From NCBI RefSeq assembly GCF_017309385.1, contig NZ_JAFJMJ010000003.1, forward strand, positions 372,001 through 436,000: 64,000 bases of DNA, given 5' to 3'. Every line of letters begins with the position of its first letter. Position 1 is the first letter of the stretch. Position numbers and translations under genes: made by a program. The notes under the pieces are model-generated. The model was not told the DNA's origin and did no database searches. It was given only the letters and a program-made list of their open reading frames with translations. Of the stretch, positions 17,364 to 26,574 are shown in pieces. Source of the DNA: Amycolatopsis sp. 195334CR. GTDB lineage: Bacteria > Actinomycetota > Actinomycetes > Mycobacteriales > Pseudonocardiaceae.

Positions 17364-18012
17364 GCGTCACCTTCAGGGCGGTCAGGAACGGGTTGGCCTG
17401 GCGTTCCCTGCCGATCGTGCTGGTGCCGCCGTGGCCGGGCAGCACCACCGTCCGGTCGTCCAGGGTGAGCAGCCGGTCGGCCAGGGACTGCTCGAGCTGC
17501 GACACGCTGCCTCCCGGCAGGTCGGTCCGTCCGATGGAACCGGCGAACAGAGTGTCCCCGGTGAACGCCAGCTCGCCGAGGCGGAAGATCGCCGAACCCG
17601 GAGTATGCCCTGGGGTGTGCGCCACGGTGATCGTCAGCCCCGCGATCTCCAGGTCCCCGTCGGTGAGGTCGACGAGTTCAACCGGTTCGACCGGGCGGAC
17701 CGCGTCGCCGAGGGCGGCGAGCAGTTGCGGGCTCGCGCCGGAGGCCGGGTCGGTGAGCAGGCCGCGGTCCTCCGGGCGGAGGTGCACCGGGAGGCCGAAC
17801 GCGGCGGCGTCGGCCACGTGGTCGAAGTGACCGTGCGTGGCCAGTACGGCGACCGGGGTCAGCCGGTGCTCGTCGAGCGCGGCGGCGACCTTCGGCGCGG
17901 CTTCCTGCCCGGGGTCGATGATCACGCACTCGGTCCCCGCGTCGCGGGCGACCAGGTAACAGTTGGCGGCGAAGGCCCCGCTGGGGAACCCGACGACGAG
18001 CAAGAACCGCAC
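17356..18012 (-). CDS. Metallo-beta-lactamase-fold hydrolase (glyoxalase II-like, Rv2581c type)
   Basis: 218 residues. THGHFDHV carries the HxHxDH zinc site; further ligands are the His in HTPGHTPGS, the Asp in FTGDTLF and the His in LPGHGG. Proteins of this type hydrolyse thioesters such as S-lactoylglutathione analogues; actinobacteria use mycothiol instead. The GTG at 18012 is preferred because it places the conserved GFPSG...NCYLV block near the N-terminus; a second GTG at 18036 is possible. Its position beside ppiB matches the order in mycobacteria. Confidence 0.88.
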   Translation of the reverse strand: MRFLLVVGFPSGAFAANCYLVARDAGTECVIIDPGQEAAPKVAAALDEHRLTPVAVLATHGHFDHVADAAAFGLPVHLRPEDRGLLTDPASGASPQLLAALGDAVRPVEPVELVDLTDGDLEIAGLTITVAHTPGHTPGSAIFRLGELAFTGDTLFAGSIGRTDLPGGSVSQLEQSLADRLLTLDDRTVVLPGHGGTSTIGRERQANPFLTALKVTHG

Positions 18013-18164
18013 CTCCGAGCGCGCGAAACGACCCACTCCACCCGTCCGGATGAACCGGCCGCGCCAGCCTAGCGGCCCCTCTACAGGGTTCTCACAGGCT
18101 GTGCCAATAGACTGCCGCCACGCAGGACACCGACGTGTGACACCGATTGGAAGCGGGAGGGCAG

Positions 18165-19037
18165 GTGGCGACCAACCAGCAACGCCGCGAAGCCGCCAAG
18201 CGCAAGCTCGAGCGGCAGCTGACTCGACGGGCGGAGCGGGCGAAACGACGCAGGATCATCGGCGTCGGCGTGACGATCGTCGTGGTGGGGCTAGTCGCCG
18301 GGCTGGTCGTGTTCCTGGTGACCCGGGACCGCGAGGACGTCGCGTCGCCGGAGGCCTCGGACACCCCGCCGACCCCGGCCCCGATCCAGATCCCGACCGA
18401 GCGGGCGCCGGAGCCGAAGCGACCGCAGGCGCTGGCGGACCCGGTCTCCTGCGAGTACCCGGCCGAGGAGGGCAAGCCGTCGGCCAAGCCGGTGAACGCG
18501 CCCGCCGCCGGGCAGGTGCCGTCGAACGGCACGGTCAACGTGATGATGAAGTCCACCGCGGGCGACATCCCGCTCACGCTGAACAAGGCGCTCGCGCCGT
18601 GCACCGTGAACAGCTTCGTCAGCCTGATCAACCAGGGCTACTACGTCGACACCGAATGCCACCGGCTCGGCACCGAGGGCCTGCAGATGCTGCAGTGCGG
18701 TGACCCGCAGGCGACCGGCATGGGCGGCCCGGGCTACACCTTCGACGACGAGGTGTTCCCCGAGCTGAGCTACGGCCGCGGCATCCTGGCCATGGCGAAC
18801 GCGGGCAAGGACCCGGCCACCGGCAAGGGCACCAACGGGAGTCAGTTCTTCATGGTCTACGGCGACGCGCAGTTGCCGCCGAACTACACCGTGTTCGGCA
18901 CGATCGGCGACCCGGGCTTGGAGGTGCTGGACAAGGTGGCGCGCGACGGCATCGACCCCGAGTCGGCCGCGACCAGCCAGGACGGCACGGGCAAGCCGAA
19001 GACCCCGGTCAAGTTCACCGCCACGACGGTCGGCTGA
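18165..19037 (+). CDS. ppiB: Membrane-anchored peptidyl-prolyl cis-trans isomerase, cyclophilin type
   Basis: 290 residues. A basic cytoplasmic tail (1-30) and one membrane helix (31-52) anchor it, a proline-rich linker follows, and residues ~120-290 are a cyclophilin domain with NSFVSLINQGYY, GTNGSQFFMVYGD and YTVFGTI. It should catalyse proline isomerisation of exported proteins outside the membrane. The GTG at 18165 has a GGGAGGG ribosome site. It is divergent from the metallo-hydrolase gene and is followed by a strong hairpin. Confidence 0.9.
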   Translation: MATNQQRREAAKRKLERQLTRRAERAKRRRIIGVGVTIVVVGLVAGLVVFLVTRDREDVASPEASDTPPTPAPIQIPTERAPEPKRPQALADPVSCEYPAEEGKPSAKPVNAPAAGQVPSNGTVNVMMKSTAGDIPLTLNKALAPCTVNSFVSLINQGYYVDTECHRLGTEGLQMLQCGDPQATGMGGPGYTFDDEVFPELSYGRGILAMANAGKDPATGKGTNGSQFFMVYGDAQLPPNYTVFGTIGDPGLEVLDKVARDGIDPESAATSQDGTGKPKTPVKFTATTVG

Positions 19038-19058
19038 CGCACCGGTCGAACCAGCTGA

Positions 19059-19093
19059 ACGGGGCGCTACCCAGGTGGGGTGGCGCCCCGTTT
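19059..19093 (+). terminator. Rho-independent terminator of the isomerase gene
   Basis: ACGGGGCGCTACCC pairs with GGGTGGCGCCCCGT (one G-T pair) around a short loop and is followed by TTT. It begins 22 nt after the stop codon. Confidence 0.88.
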
Positions 19094-19364
19094 CGCGTGC
19101 TCAGGGCTTCATCGCGCGGCGGGGCCGCGTATCACGTGCGGCGGCGTCGCGCATCGCGTGCGGCGGGGCCGCACGTCGGCGGCCGGGATGCGGAGCGCGG
19201 GCGCACGGGCCGCGCGTCGCGGCAGCGGGCCGGGTGACGCATGGGCGGGGGTTGCGTGGTGCGACAGCGGGATTGAGTTGTGTCGCGTGGGTTGAACCGC
19301 GGTGGCCGCCTCGCGCGCGATCGCGGCGGGGGCTAGATAGCGCAGTCGCGAGTTGATTCGACAT

Positions 19365-19466
19365 CGCGCGGGCTGGGTCGCGGTCGCGCGGGTTGAACCG
19401 TGGTCGCCTGGGTGAACCGCGGTCGCGTTGGGTCGTGGTCGCGCGAGTTGAACCGTGGTCGCGGCG
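19365..19466. repeat. 20-bp tandem repeat (minisatellite)
   Basis: About five head-to-tail units of consensus GCGCGGGTTGAACCGTGGTC, starting at 19365, 19385, 19405, ~19424 and 19441; the third and fourth are shortened. A related copy, GGGTTGAACCGCGG, is at 19286. Confidence 0.8.
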
Positions 19467-19521
19467 AGGGTGGGCCGCGGCGGGGGTTTCGTGCGCGCGG
19501 CTCAGGCAGCGGGGCGGCACC

Positions 19522-19573
19522 GTGCCGTGAAAGTGGCGTTGGCGGCGGAATGTGCCGTGAAAGCCACATTCAC
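19522..19573. repeat. Intergenic GTGAAAGCCACATTC element (direct plus inverted repeats)
   Basis: GTGCCGTGAAAG occurs at 19522 and 19552. GAATGTG (19548-19554) and CACATTC (19565-19571) form an inverted repeat around 10 nt, so the region can fold as a hairpin 9 nt beyond the hydratase stop. The 13-mer GAAAGCCACATTC also occurs in the palindrome split by the IS30 element, again next to a stop codon. Confidence 0.75.
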
Positions 19574-19581
19574 CGCACCGC

Positions 19582-20361
19582 TCAGCGGGCGGTGAAGTTC
19601 GGCGGGCGCCGCGCGAGGAAGGCGGCGACGCCTTCCTGATAGTCCTCGCCGTGCAGGGCGTCCAGGCGGATGCGGTCGATTTCCGCGTCCGACTCCGACT
19701 GGCCGGTGAGGATCTTTTCGATGATCCGGTTCATCCCCCGGATCGAGGTCTGCGAGCGCGAGCACAGCGTCCTGGTGAACTCGGTGACCGCGTCCTCCAG
19801 GGCCGCCTCCTCGTACACCTCGTTCAGCAGGCCGATCTCCCGCGCCCGCGCCGCGTCGATCAGGGAGCCGCTGAGCAGGAAGTACCTCGCGTGCGCCGGG
19901 CCGATCAGGTCGACCAGCTGCCGGGTGGACTGGAAGTCGTAGACGATGCCGAGTTTCGCCGGGGTGATGCCGAACCGTGAACCCGCGGCGGCGAAGCGGA
20001 AGTCACACGCCACCGAGATCTGGCACCCGCCGCCGATGCAGTTGCCGCGGATCAGCGCGACGGTCGGCTTCCGCAACCCCGCCAGGGCGCCGACCGCGGT
20101 TTCGATCGCCTTGTCGTACGTGGCCGCGGCCTCGGCGGTCGACCGCAGCGCACCGAACTCGCTGATGTCCGCACCCGCCGAGAAGTCCGCGCCGGCCCCG
20201 CTCAGCACCAGCACCTTCACCGCCGGGTCGCGGTCGACCCGCGCGACCGCGTCGGCGATCCCCGACCACATGCCGTGCGTGATCGCGTTCTTCTTCTCCG
20301 GCCTGGCGAAGGTCAGCCGCGCGACCTCGTCGTGCACGCTGAACTGGAGCCCGTCAGTCAT
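19582..20361 (-). CDS. Enoyl-CoA hydratase/isomerase family protein
   Basis: 259 residues, crotonase fold. FSAGADISEFG and GNCIGGGCQISVACDFRFAA form the two halves of the acyl-CoA oxyanion hole; NAITHGMW is the usual first motif. It should hydrate or isomerise an enoyl-CoA, but the chain specificity is unknown. The ATG at 20361 is chosen over a GTG three codons earlier. As I recall the mycobacterial order, ppiB and relA are adjacent there, so this gene is an insertion into the conserved block. Confidence 0.88.
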   Translation of the reverse strand: MTDGLQFSVHDEVARLTFARPEKKNAITHGMWSGIADAVARVDRDPAVKVLVLSGAGADFSAGADISEFGALRSTAEAAATYDKAIETAVGALAGLRKPTVALIRGNCIGGGCQISVACDFRFAAAGSRFGITPAKLGIVYDFQSTRQLVDLIGPAHARYFLLSGSLIDAARAREIGLLNEVYEEAALEDAVTEFTRTLCSRSQTSIRGMNRIIEKILTGQSESDAEIDRIRLDALHGEDYQEGVAAFLARRPPNFTAR

Positions 20362-20391
20362 GAACCGCACCTTACGCAGCGCGCGAGCGCG

Positions 20392-22752
20392 TCAGGAGGC
20401 CGACGTGACCCGGTACACGTCGTAGACGCCCTCCACGCTGCGCACCACCTTCAGCACGTGCCCCAGGTGCTTCGGGTCGCCCATCTCGAACGAGAACCGG
20501 CTCACCGCCACCCGGTCGCGCGAGGTGGTCACCGAGGCCGACAGGATGTTGACCTTCTCGTCGGCGAGCACCTTGGTGATGTCGGAGAGCAACCGGTGCC
20601 GGTCCAGCGCCTCGACCTGGATGGCGACCAGGAACACCGACGACTCCGACGGCGCCCACTCCACCTCGACCAGCCGCTCCGGCTGCGCCCGCAGGTCCTC
20701 CGCGTTGGTGCAGTCCGTCCGGTGCACGCTCACGCCACCACCACGCGTGACGAACCCGAGGATCTCGTCGCCCGGCACCGGCGTGCAGCAGCGTGCCAGC
20801 TTCGCCCAGATGTCGCTCGCGCCCTTGACGATCACGCCGACGTCGTTCGACCCGCGGCGGCGCGTCACGGTGGACGGCGTCGCCCGCTCGGCGAGCTCCT
20901 CCTCCGCCTCCTCGACCCCGCCGATCAGCGCGACCAGCCGCGACACCACGTGCTTGGCGCTGGTGTGCCCCTCGCCGACCGCGGCGTAGAGCGAGCTGAT
21001 GTCGCCGTGGCGCAACTCGGTGGCCAGCGCGCCCATGGAGTCCGCCGAGACCAGCCGCTGCAACGGCAGCCCGACCTTGCGGACCTCCTTGGTGATCGCC
21101 TCCTTGCCCGCGTCGATCGCCTCGTCGCGGCGCTCCTTGGCGAACCACTGCCGGATCTTCGCCCGCGCCTTCGGCGAACCGGCGAAGCTCAGCCAGTCGC
21201 GGCTCGGCCCGGCGCCCTCGGCCTTCGAGGTGAAGATCTCGACGACCTCACCGTTCTCCAGCTTGCGCTCCAGCGCGACCAGCCTGCCGTTGACCCGCGC
21301 GCCGATGCAGCGGTGCCCGACCTCGGTGTGCACCGCGTAGGCGAAGTCCACCGGCGTCGAATCCACCGGCAGCGTGATCACGTCGCCCTTGGGCGTGAAC
21401 ACGAAGATCTCGCGCGCGGCCAGCTCGTAGCGCAGCGATTCGAGGAACTCGCCCGGGTCGGCGGCCTCCCGCTGCCAGTCGAGCAGCTGGCGCATCCACG
21501 CCATCTCGTCGACGTCGACCGCGTTGCCGCTGTGCGTGCCCTTGGTCTCCTTGTACCGCCAGTGCGCGGCGATGCCGTACTCGGCGGTCCGGTGCATCTC
21601 GTAGGTGCGGATCTGCACCTCGAGCGGTTTGCCGTCCGGCCCGATCACCGTGGTGTGCAGCGACTGGTACACGCCGAACCGCGGCTGCGCGATGTAGTCC
21701 TTGAACCGGCCGGGCATCGGCTGCCACAGCGCGTGCACCACGCCCATCGCGGCGTAGCAGTCGCGCACGTCCTCCACCAGGATCCGCACGCCGACCAGGT
21801 CGTGGATGTCGTCCAGGTCGCGGCCGCGGACGATCATCTTCTGGTGGATCGAGTAGTAGTGCTTCGGGCGGCCCTCGACCTTGGCGGTGATCCGCGACGC
21901 GTCCAGGTTCGTGGTCAGGTCGCCGATGACCCAGCGCAGGTAGGTGTCGCGCGAGGGCGCGCGATCGGCCACCAGGCGCACGATCTCGTCGTACTTCTTC
22001 GGCTGCAGGATGGCGAAGGCGAGGTCCTCCAGCTCCCACTTCACCGTGGCCATGCCCAGCCGGTGCGCCAGCGGGGCGAGCACCTCGAGGGTTTCCTTCG
22101 CCTTGCGGGCCTGCTTCTCCGGCGGCAGGAAGCGCATCGTGCGCATGTTGTGCAGCCGGTCGGCCAGCTTGATCACCAGCACGCGCGGGTCGCGGGCCAT
22201 CGCGATGACCATCTTGCGGATGGTCTCCGCCTCGGCCGCGGTGCCCAGTTTGACCTTGTCCAGCTTGGTCACACCGTCGACCAGTTGGGCCACCTTGTCA
22301 CCGAAGTCGGCAGAGAGCTGCTCCACCGGGTAGCCGGTGTCCTCGACCGTGTCGTGCAGCAGGCCGGCCACCAGCGTGGTGGTGTCCATGCCCAGCTCGG
22401 CCAGGATGGTGGCCACGGCCAGCGGGTGGGTGATGTACGGGTCGCCCGACTTGCGGCGCTGGTTGCGGTGCAGCTCCTCGGCCACGTCGTAGGCGCGCTG
22501 CAGCAGGGCCAGGTCGGCGCTCGGGTGCATCTCGCGGTGGACCGCGGCCAGCGGTTCGAGCACCTGCTTGACCGAGGCAGCCCGCTGGGCGGTGATGCGC
22601 CGGGCCAGGCGGGCGCGGACGCGGCGGGTGGCCGAGGGCGCCCGGCTGCTGCCGTTGCCGTTGCCGTTCGCCGGGGGGACGGGCGGGACCGGCACCGGAC
22701 GGGACTTGCCGCCGTCCTTGGCAGGCGCCGCGGACTCGAGCTCTTGGCTCAC
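20392..22752 (-). CDS. relA: Bifunctional (p)ppGpp synthetase/hydrolase Rel
   Basis: 786 residues. Order: HD hydrolase domain ([29 protein letters not shown]), synthetase domain ([46 protein letters not shown]), TGS domain (~410-470), helical and zinc-finger-like region ([13 protein letters not shown]) and a C-terminal ACT domain. The HDxxED motif is intact, and the RFKD motif is the basic RxKD form of bifunctional enzymes, so it should both make and degrade (p)ppGpp for the stringent response. The GTG at 22752 has GGGAGG five bases upstream; the earlier GTG at 22758 overlaps that ribosome site and is less likely. Confidence 0.96.
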   Translation of the reverse strand: MSQELESAAPAKDGGKSRPVPVPPVPPANGNGNGSSRAPSATRRVRARLARRITAQRAASVKQVLEPLAAVHREMHPSADLALLQRAYDVAEELHRNQRRKSGDPYITHPLAVATILAELGMDTTTLVAGLLHDTVEDTGYPVEQLSADFGDKVAQLVDGVTKLDKVKLGTAAEAETIRKMVIAMARDPRVLVIKLADRLHNMRTMRFLPPEKQARKAKETLEVLAPLAHRLGMATVKWELEDLAFAILQPKKYDEIVRLVADRAPSRDTYLRWVIGDLTTNLDASRITAKVEGRPKHYYSIHQKMIVRGRDLDDIHDLVGVRILVEDVRDCYAAMGVVHALWQPMPGRFKDYIAQPRFGVYQSLHTTVIGPDGKPLEVQIRTYEMHRTAEYGIAAHWRYKETKGTHSGNAVDVDEMAWMRQLLDWQREAADPGEFLESLRYELAAREIFVFTPKGDVITLPVDSTPVDFAYAVHTEVGHRCIGARVNGRLVALERKLENGEVVEIFTSKAEGAGPSRDWLSFAGSPKARAKIRQWFAKERRDEAIDAGKEAITKEVRKVGLPLQRLVSADSMGALATELRHGDISSLYAAVGEGHTSAKHVVSRLVALIGGVEEAEEELAERATPSTVTRRRGSNDVGVIVKGASDIWAKLARCCTPVPGDEILGFVTRGGGVSVHRTDCTNAEDLRAQPERLVEVEWAPSESSVFLVAIQVEALDRHRLLSDITKVLADEKVNILSASVTTSRDRVAVSRFSFEMGDPKHLGHVLKVVRSVEGVYDVYRVTSAS

Positions 22753-22833
22753 CCGCACCTCCCGTCGTATCAGGTCATCCTCGTGCGTTCAGCGTAACGC
22801 GCGGAGGGGCGGCGGCGTTCCGTTGCCCCGCGG

Positions 22834-23352
22834 TCAGCAGGTGTGAAGAGTGTGCACCAGCCGCCCGGCCAGTGCGGCGCGACCGCCCAACCCGGCCAGC
22901 TCGGTCACCACGGAGACCCCGGTGACCACCGCGCCGACCTGCTCCAGCAGGCCGCACGCCGCCGCGACGGTGCCGCCGGTGGCGAGCACGTCGTCGATCA
23001 CCGCGACGTGTTGACCTGGTTGGACCACGCCCGCCGGCAGCTCGAGGGTGGCCGTGCCGTACTCCAGCTCGTAGTCCGCGGTGGCCGCGACCTGCGGCAG
23101 TTTGCCCGGTTTGCGCACCATGACCACGCCCAGCCCGCTGATCTGGCCGAGCGCGGCGGCCAGCAGGAAGCCGCGCGCCTCCACCGCCGCCAGCAGCTCC
23201 ACGTCCTGGTCGAGCGTGCCGGCCAGCGCGCTGGTCACCGTGGCGAACCCGTCCGCCGAGGCGAACAGCGGCGCGAAGTCCCGGAACAGGATCCCCGGCT
23301 TCGGGAAGTCCGGGACCTCGGCGATCAGCCCGAGCGCCTTGTCCAACTCCAT
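22834..23352 (-). CDS. apt: Adenine phosphoribosyltransferase
   Basis: 172 residues. DFPKPGILFRDFAPLF is the typical N-terminus and VAVIDDVLATGGT the PRPP-binding loop. It salvages adenine to AMP using PRPP in the cytoplasm. It lies between secF and rel in the conserved order secD-secF-apt-rel. Confidence 0.94.
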   Translation of the reverse strand: MELDKALGLIAEVPDFPKPGILFRDFAPLFASADGFATVTSALAGTLDQDVELLAAVEARGFLLAAALGQISGLGVVMVRKPGKLPQVAATADYELEYGTATLELPAGVVQPGQHVAVIDDVLATGGTVAAACGLLEQVGAVVTGVSVVTELAGLGGRAALAGRLVHTLHTC

Positions 23353-23372
23353 GCTCTGCCCCTTTTACCGAA

Positions 23373-23411
23373 GCAGGGCACCACCCGCGGTGACCGCGGA
23401 CGGTGCCCTGC
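23373..23411. terminator. Stem-loop between secF and apt
   Basis: GCAGGGCACC pairs with GGTGCCCTGC around a 19-nt loop that itself contains a CCGCGG pair. It lies 16 nt after the secF stop, so it may attenuate read-through into apt. No U-tract follows on the minus strand. Confidence 0.5.
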
Positions 23412-23426
23412 TGCTGTCGAGATGCC

Positions 23427-24674
23427 TCAGCGCTTGCGCTTGCCCGACGGCTGCTGCTTGCCGGACGGGCGGCCACGCCGCGGCGTGGCCTTCTGGTGCC
23501 GCGCGGGCACGCTGGCCGCGGCCGCGTACGCGCGCTCCTTGCGCAGCTCGGCGTTGAGCTGGTCGTCGTCGCTCGCGTCGAACTCGTCGTCGTCCGGCGC
23601 GGCCTCGCGCTCGGCGGCCTTGCGGGCCAGGTTCTCCCGCCGGGCCTTGACCCGCTGCGCCTGCTGCTTGAACTTCGGGTCGCGCATCTTGAAGTCGACC
23701 AGCAGCGGGGTGGCCAGCGCGACCGAGGACAGCACGCCGGCCAGCATGCCGGTCAGCTGCACCAGCGCCAGGTCCTGCAGCGTGCCGGAGCCGAGCAGGA
23801 TGTAGCCGATGATCAGCAGGCCGAGCACCGGCAGCAGGGCGATCACCGCGGTGTTGATCGAGCGCATCAGCGTCTGGTTCAGCGCCAGGTTGGCCGCCTC
23901 GCCGTAGGTGCGCCTGGTCAGCCCCAGCAGGCCGCGGGTGTTCTCCTTGACCTTGTCGAACACCACCACGGTGTCGTACAGGGAGAACCCGAGAATGGTC
24001 AGCAGGCCGATCACCGTGGCCGGGGTGACCTCGAAGCCGACCAGCGAGTAGATGCCCGCGGTCACCACGATGTCGTGGATCAGCGAGATCAGCGCCGCGA
24101 CCGCCATCCAGCGTTCGAAGTAGATCGCCAGGAAGATGGTCACCAGCACCAGGAAGACCGCGAGCGCGATGAGCGCCTTCTCCGAGATCTCCCCGCCCCA
24201 CGACGCGCTGACCGCGCTGTCGCTGATGGTCTGCTGGCTGGGCTGGCCGTTCGCGCCGAGCGGCTGGAAGGCGTTGAACAGCGCCTCCTTCACCTTGGCG
24301 ACCTGACCGGCGTCCAGCGTGTCGGACCGGATCTGCACGGTCTGCGCCGCGCCGGTGCCGACCTTCTGCGCTTCGGCGGCCGGCTCACCGGCGGCCTCGG
24401 CGAAGACCTCCTTGGCGCGGTCCTCGTTCACCTCGCCGGTGGCCCCGGCGGCGGGCATCTGGATCTGGGTGCCGCCCTCGAAGTCGATGCCGAGGTTGAA
24501 CCCCTTGATCCCGATGGAGCCCACGCAGACCAGCATCAGCAGGCCGAAGAACACGTACCAGTACTTGCGCGCGCCGACGATGTCGAACGCACCGGTGCCG
24601 ACGTAGAGCCGGTGGAACACCGAGCCCTTCTTCTGCTTGGCGCCGGTGGTGGTGCCCTGGTCCTCGACGCCCAC
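23427..24674 (-). CDS. secF: Protein translocase subunit SecF
   Basis: 415 residues. An N-terminal membrane helix (~40-60), the NLGIDFEGGTQIQMP motif at the start of the periplasmic loop, and five more helices with LIHDIVVTAGIYSLVG and SLYDTVVVFDKVKENTR are diagnostic. The C-terminal ~90 residues are a charged extension (acidic stretch, then a basic tail ending GKRKR), longer than in E. coli. It works with SecD to use the proton gradient for late protein export. The GTG start follows the secD stop by 1 nt. Confidence 0.96.
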   Translation of the reverse strand: MGVEDQGTTTGAKQKKGSVFHRLYVGTGAFDIVGARKYWYVFFGLLMLVCVGSIGIKGFNLGIDFEGGTQIQMPAAGATGEVNEDRAKEVFAEAAGEPAAEAQKVGTGAAQTVQIRSDTLDAGQVAKVKEALFNAFQPLGANGQPSQQTISDSAVSASWGGEISEKALIALAVFLVLVTIFLAIYFERWMAVAALISLIHDIVVTAGIYSLVGFEVTPATVIGLLTILGFSLYDTVVVFDKVKENTRGLLGLTRRTYGEAANLALNQTLMRSINTAVIALLPVLGLLIIGYILLGSGTLQDLALVQLTGMLAGVLSSVALATPLLVDFKMRDPKFKQQAQRVKARRENLARKAAEREAAPDDDEFDASDDDQLNAELRKERAYAAAASVPARHQKATPRRGRPSGKQQPSGKRKR

Positions 24675-24675
24675 G

Positions 24676-26397
24676 TCAGGCCTCCTTCACGGTCGCGCCG
24701 GCGACCTTGGCTGTGCGGCGTTGTGAGCCGACTCGCTGCACCCCGCCGAGCCCGGAGATCTTCGGGCTCGACAGCGCCTTGGACTTCGACACCAGCGCCA
24801 CCAGCGGGTGCGTCACCAGGAACACGACCACCAGGTCGAGCACGGTGGACATGCCCAGGGTGAAGGCGAACCCGCGCACCTCGCCGACGGCCAGCAGGTA
24901 GAGCACCGCGGCGGCGAGGAACATGACCGCGTCCGAGGCGAGGATCGTGCGCCGGCCGCGGACCCAGCCGCGCGGCACCGCCGAGCGGAACGAGCGGCCC
25001 TCGCGCATCTCGTCCTTCAACCGTTCGAAGAACACCACGAAGGAGTCCGCGGTGACACCGATGGCGATGATGAACCCGGCCACGCCCGCCAGGTCGAGGG
25101 TGAACCCGATCCACCGGCCGAGCAGGACCAGTACGCCGTAGACGATCACCGCGGACAACGCCAGCGACAGGATCGTCAGCACGCCGAGCAGGCGGTAGTA
25201 GAACAAGCAGTAGATGAACACCAGCGCCAGCCCGATGCCACCGGCGATCAGCCCGGCCTGCAGCGAGGCCAGCCCCAGCGTCGCGGACACCGTGGTGGCG
25301 TCGGAGGAGGCGAACGACAGCGGCAGCGAGCCGTACTTCAGCACGTCGGCCAGGTTCTTGGCCTCGGACTGGGTGAAGCCACCGGTGATCTGGGTGCGGC
25401 CGTCGAGGATCGGCACGGTGATGTTCGGCGCCGAGACCACCTGGGTGTCCAGCACGAACGCGGCCTGCTTGTTCACGTTGGCCGAGGTGAAGTCGCCCCA
25501 GACCTTGGTGCCGTCGGCCTTGAAGGTCAGGTCGACCACGTAGCCGCCGCGCTGGCTGTCGTACCCGGAGGCGGCGGTGTCGATCATCGTGCCGGGCAGG
25601 AACTCGGGCTCCAGCACGAACTTCTGGCTGCCGTCCTTGAGGCAGGCGACCAGCGGCAGGGTCGGGTCGTCGTTGCCGCGCAGCGGGTCGTTGGGCAGGC
25701 ACTGGAACTGGGCCAGCGTCTCCTGCTGCAGCTGCTGCGCCGCGGCGGCCGCGGCCTGGTCGGCCGGGTTGGCGGGGACCAGCGCGGGGTTCTGCCGCAC
25801 CGCCTTGGCGGCCTGGATCGCGGCGGCCTCGGCCTCCGGCGAACCGGGCGTGGGCGGCGCGGGCGGCTCCCCGCGAGGGCCGCGCCGGGCGCGGAACCGC
25901 CGGCGGGCGGCGCCGGGCTGACCGGCGGACGGGGTGCCGCTCGGCTGCTGGCCCTCGGCGGGCGGCTGCGAAGCCGGCGGCTGGGTCCCGGGCGGCGGCT
26001 GCTGCGGGGCCGGGGTGGCGGCCTGCACGTTGGCCACCTTGCGGAAGCCCAGCTTGGCCGTCTGACCCAGGTTCTTGGCCTGGTCGCCCTGCTCGCCCGG
26101 CACGGTGATGACGACGTTGTTGCCGTCGAGCACCACCTCGGTGCCGCTGACCCCGATCCCGTTGACGCGGGTCTCGATGATCGTCTTCGCCTGGTTGAGC
26201 GCTTCCTGCGACGGCTCGGCGCCGTCCAGCGTCCGGGCGGTCAGGGTCACCCGCGTGCCGCCCTGGAGATCGATGCCCAGCTTGGGGGTCGGCTTCCCGT
26301 CGCCGGTGAAGAACACCAGCGAGTACAGGCCGATGACGATCAGGACGAAGAACGCGAGATAGCGTCCCGGGCGGATCTGCCCGGCCGGTGGTGCCAC
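24676..26397 (-). CDS. secD: Protein translocase subunit SecD
   Basis: 573 residues. One N-terminal helix, LGIDLQGGTRVTL (D1 motif), a large extracytoplasmic P1 region, then helices 2-6 with YYRLLGVLTILSLALSAV, GFIIAIGVTADSFVVFFERLKDE and GFAFTLGMSTVLDLVVVF. Residues ~128-190 are a Pro/Gln-rich and Arg-rich insertion within P1, which lengthens the domain compared with short SecD proteins. It forms the SecDF pump with the next gene. Start is a GTG; a 177-nt hairpin-rich gap precedes it. Confidence 0.96.
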   Translation of the reverse strand: MAPPAGQIRPGRYLAFFVLIVIGLYSLVFFTGDGKPTPKLGIDLQGGTRVTLTARTLDGAEPSQEALNQAKTIIETRVNGIGVSGTEVVLDGNNVVITVPGEQGDQAKNLGQTAKLGFRKVANVQAATPAPQQPPPGTQPPASQPPAEGQQPSGTPSAGQPGAARRRFRARRGPRGEPPAPPTPGSPEAEAAAIQAAKAVRQNPALVPANPADQAAAAAAQQLQQETLAQFQCLPNDPLRGNDDPTLPLVACLKDGSQKFVLEPEFLPGTMIDTAASGYDSQRGGYVVDLTFKADGTKVWGDFTSANVNKQAAFVLDTQVVSAPNITVPILDGRTQITGGFTQSEAKNLADVLKYGSLPLSFASSDATTVSATLGLASLQAGLIAGGIGLALVFIYCLFYYRLLGVLTILSLALSAVIVYGVLVLLGRWIGFTLDLAGVAGFIIAIGVTADSFVVFFERLKDEMREGRSFRSAVPRGWVRGRRTILASDAVMFLAAAVLYLLAVGEVRGFAFTLGMSTVLDLVVVFLVTHPLVALVSKSKALSSPKISGLGGVQRVGSQRRTAKVAGATVKEA

Positions 26398-26473
26398 GGT
26401 GCGTCGGTCTCCTCGAACTGGGGCCTTCCCGAATGGAACAGGGCCTGCCTGGCTGGAAAGTTGTCCGGGTAAG

Positions 26474-26562
26474 CCCGCGCGGACGCGGGCATACGCAGCA
26501 CCGAGACACTACTCGGTGCTGCGTGAGCCCTGCGTTACCCCCTCATCGGCGCGTAGGCGCCG
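26474..26562 (-). promoter_or_regulatory. Three stem-loops between yajC and secD
   Basis: In transcript order: CGGCGC/GCGCCG with a 4-nt loop (26547-26562), a perfect 13-bp stem ACGCAGCACCGAG/CTCGGTGCTGCGT with a 6-nt loop (26493-26524), and GCCCGCG/CGCGGGC (26474-26490). They fill the gap between the yajC stop and secD, and could act as an attenuator, mRNA processing site or partial terminator that sets the YajC:SecD ratio. Confidence 0.65.
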
Positions 26563-26574
26563 GGTCGCAGGGTG

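Larger units (their letters stand above)
19094..19581. other. Long convergent intergenic region, mostly repeats
   Basis: About 490 bp separate the isomerase terminator from the enoyl-CoA hydratase stop. No credible gene is seen. It holds GC-rich low-complexity DNA (recurring GTGCGGCGG blocks near 19135-19175), a 20-bp tandem repeat and, next to the hydratase stop, the GAAAGCCACATTC element; these are listed separately. Confidence 0.7.

Noticed and set aside
19101..19520. Minus-strand opening over the 20-bp repeats (139 codons)
   Set aside because: Product is only Arg/Pro/Ala repeats from the minisatellite; no start signal.
20275..22797. An 840-codon plus-strand opening over rel
   Set aside because: It is the antisense of the full-length Rel protein; His/Arg/Gln-rich with no family pattern.
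26398..26492. Possible short leader peptide (starting ATG 26492) before secD, as an arrest peptide
   Set aside because: No ribosome site, no arrest-type motif, and it runs out of frame into secD; the ATG is created by the edge of a hairpin.
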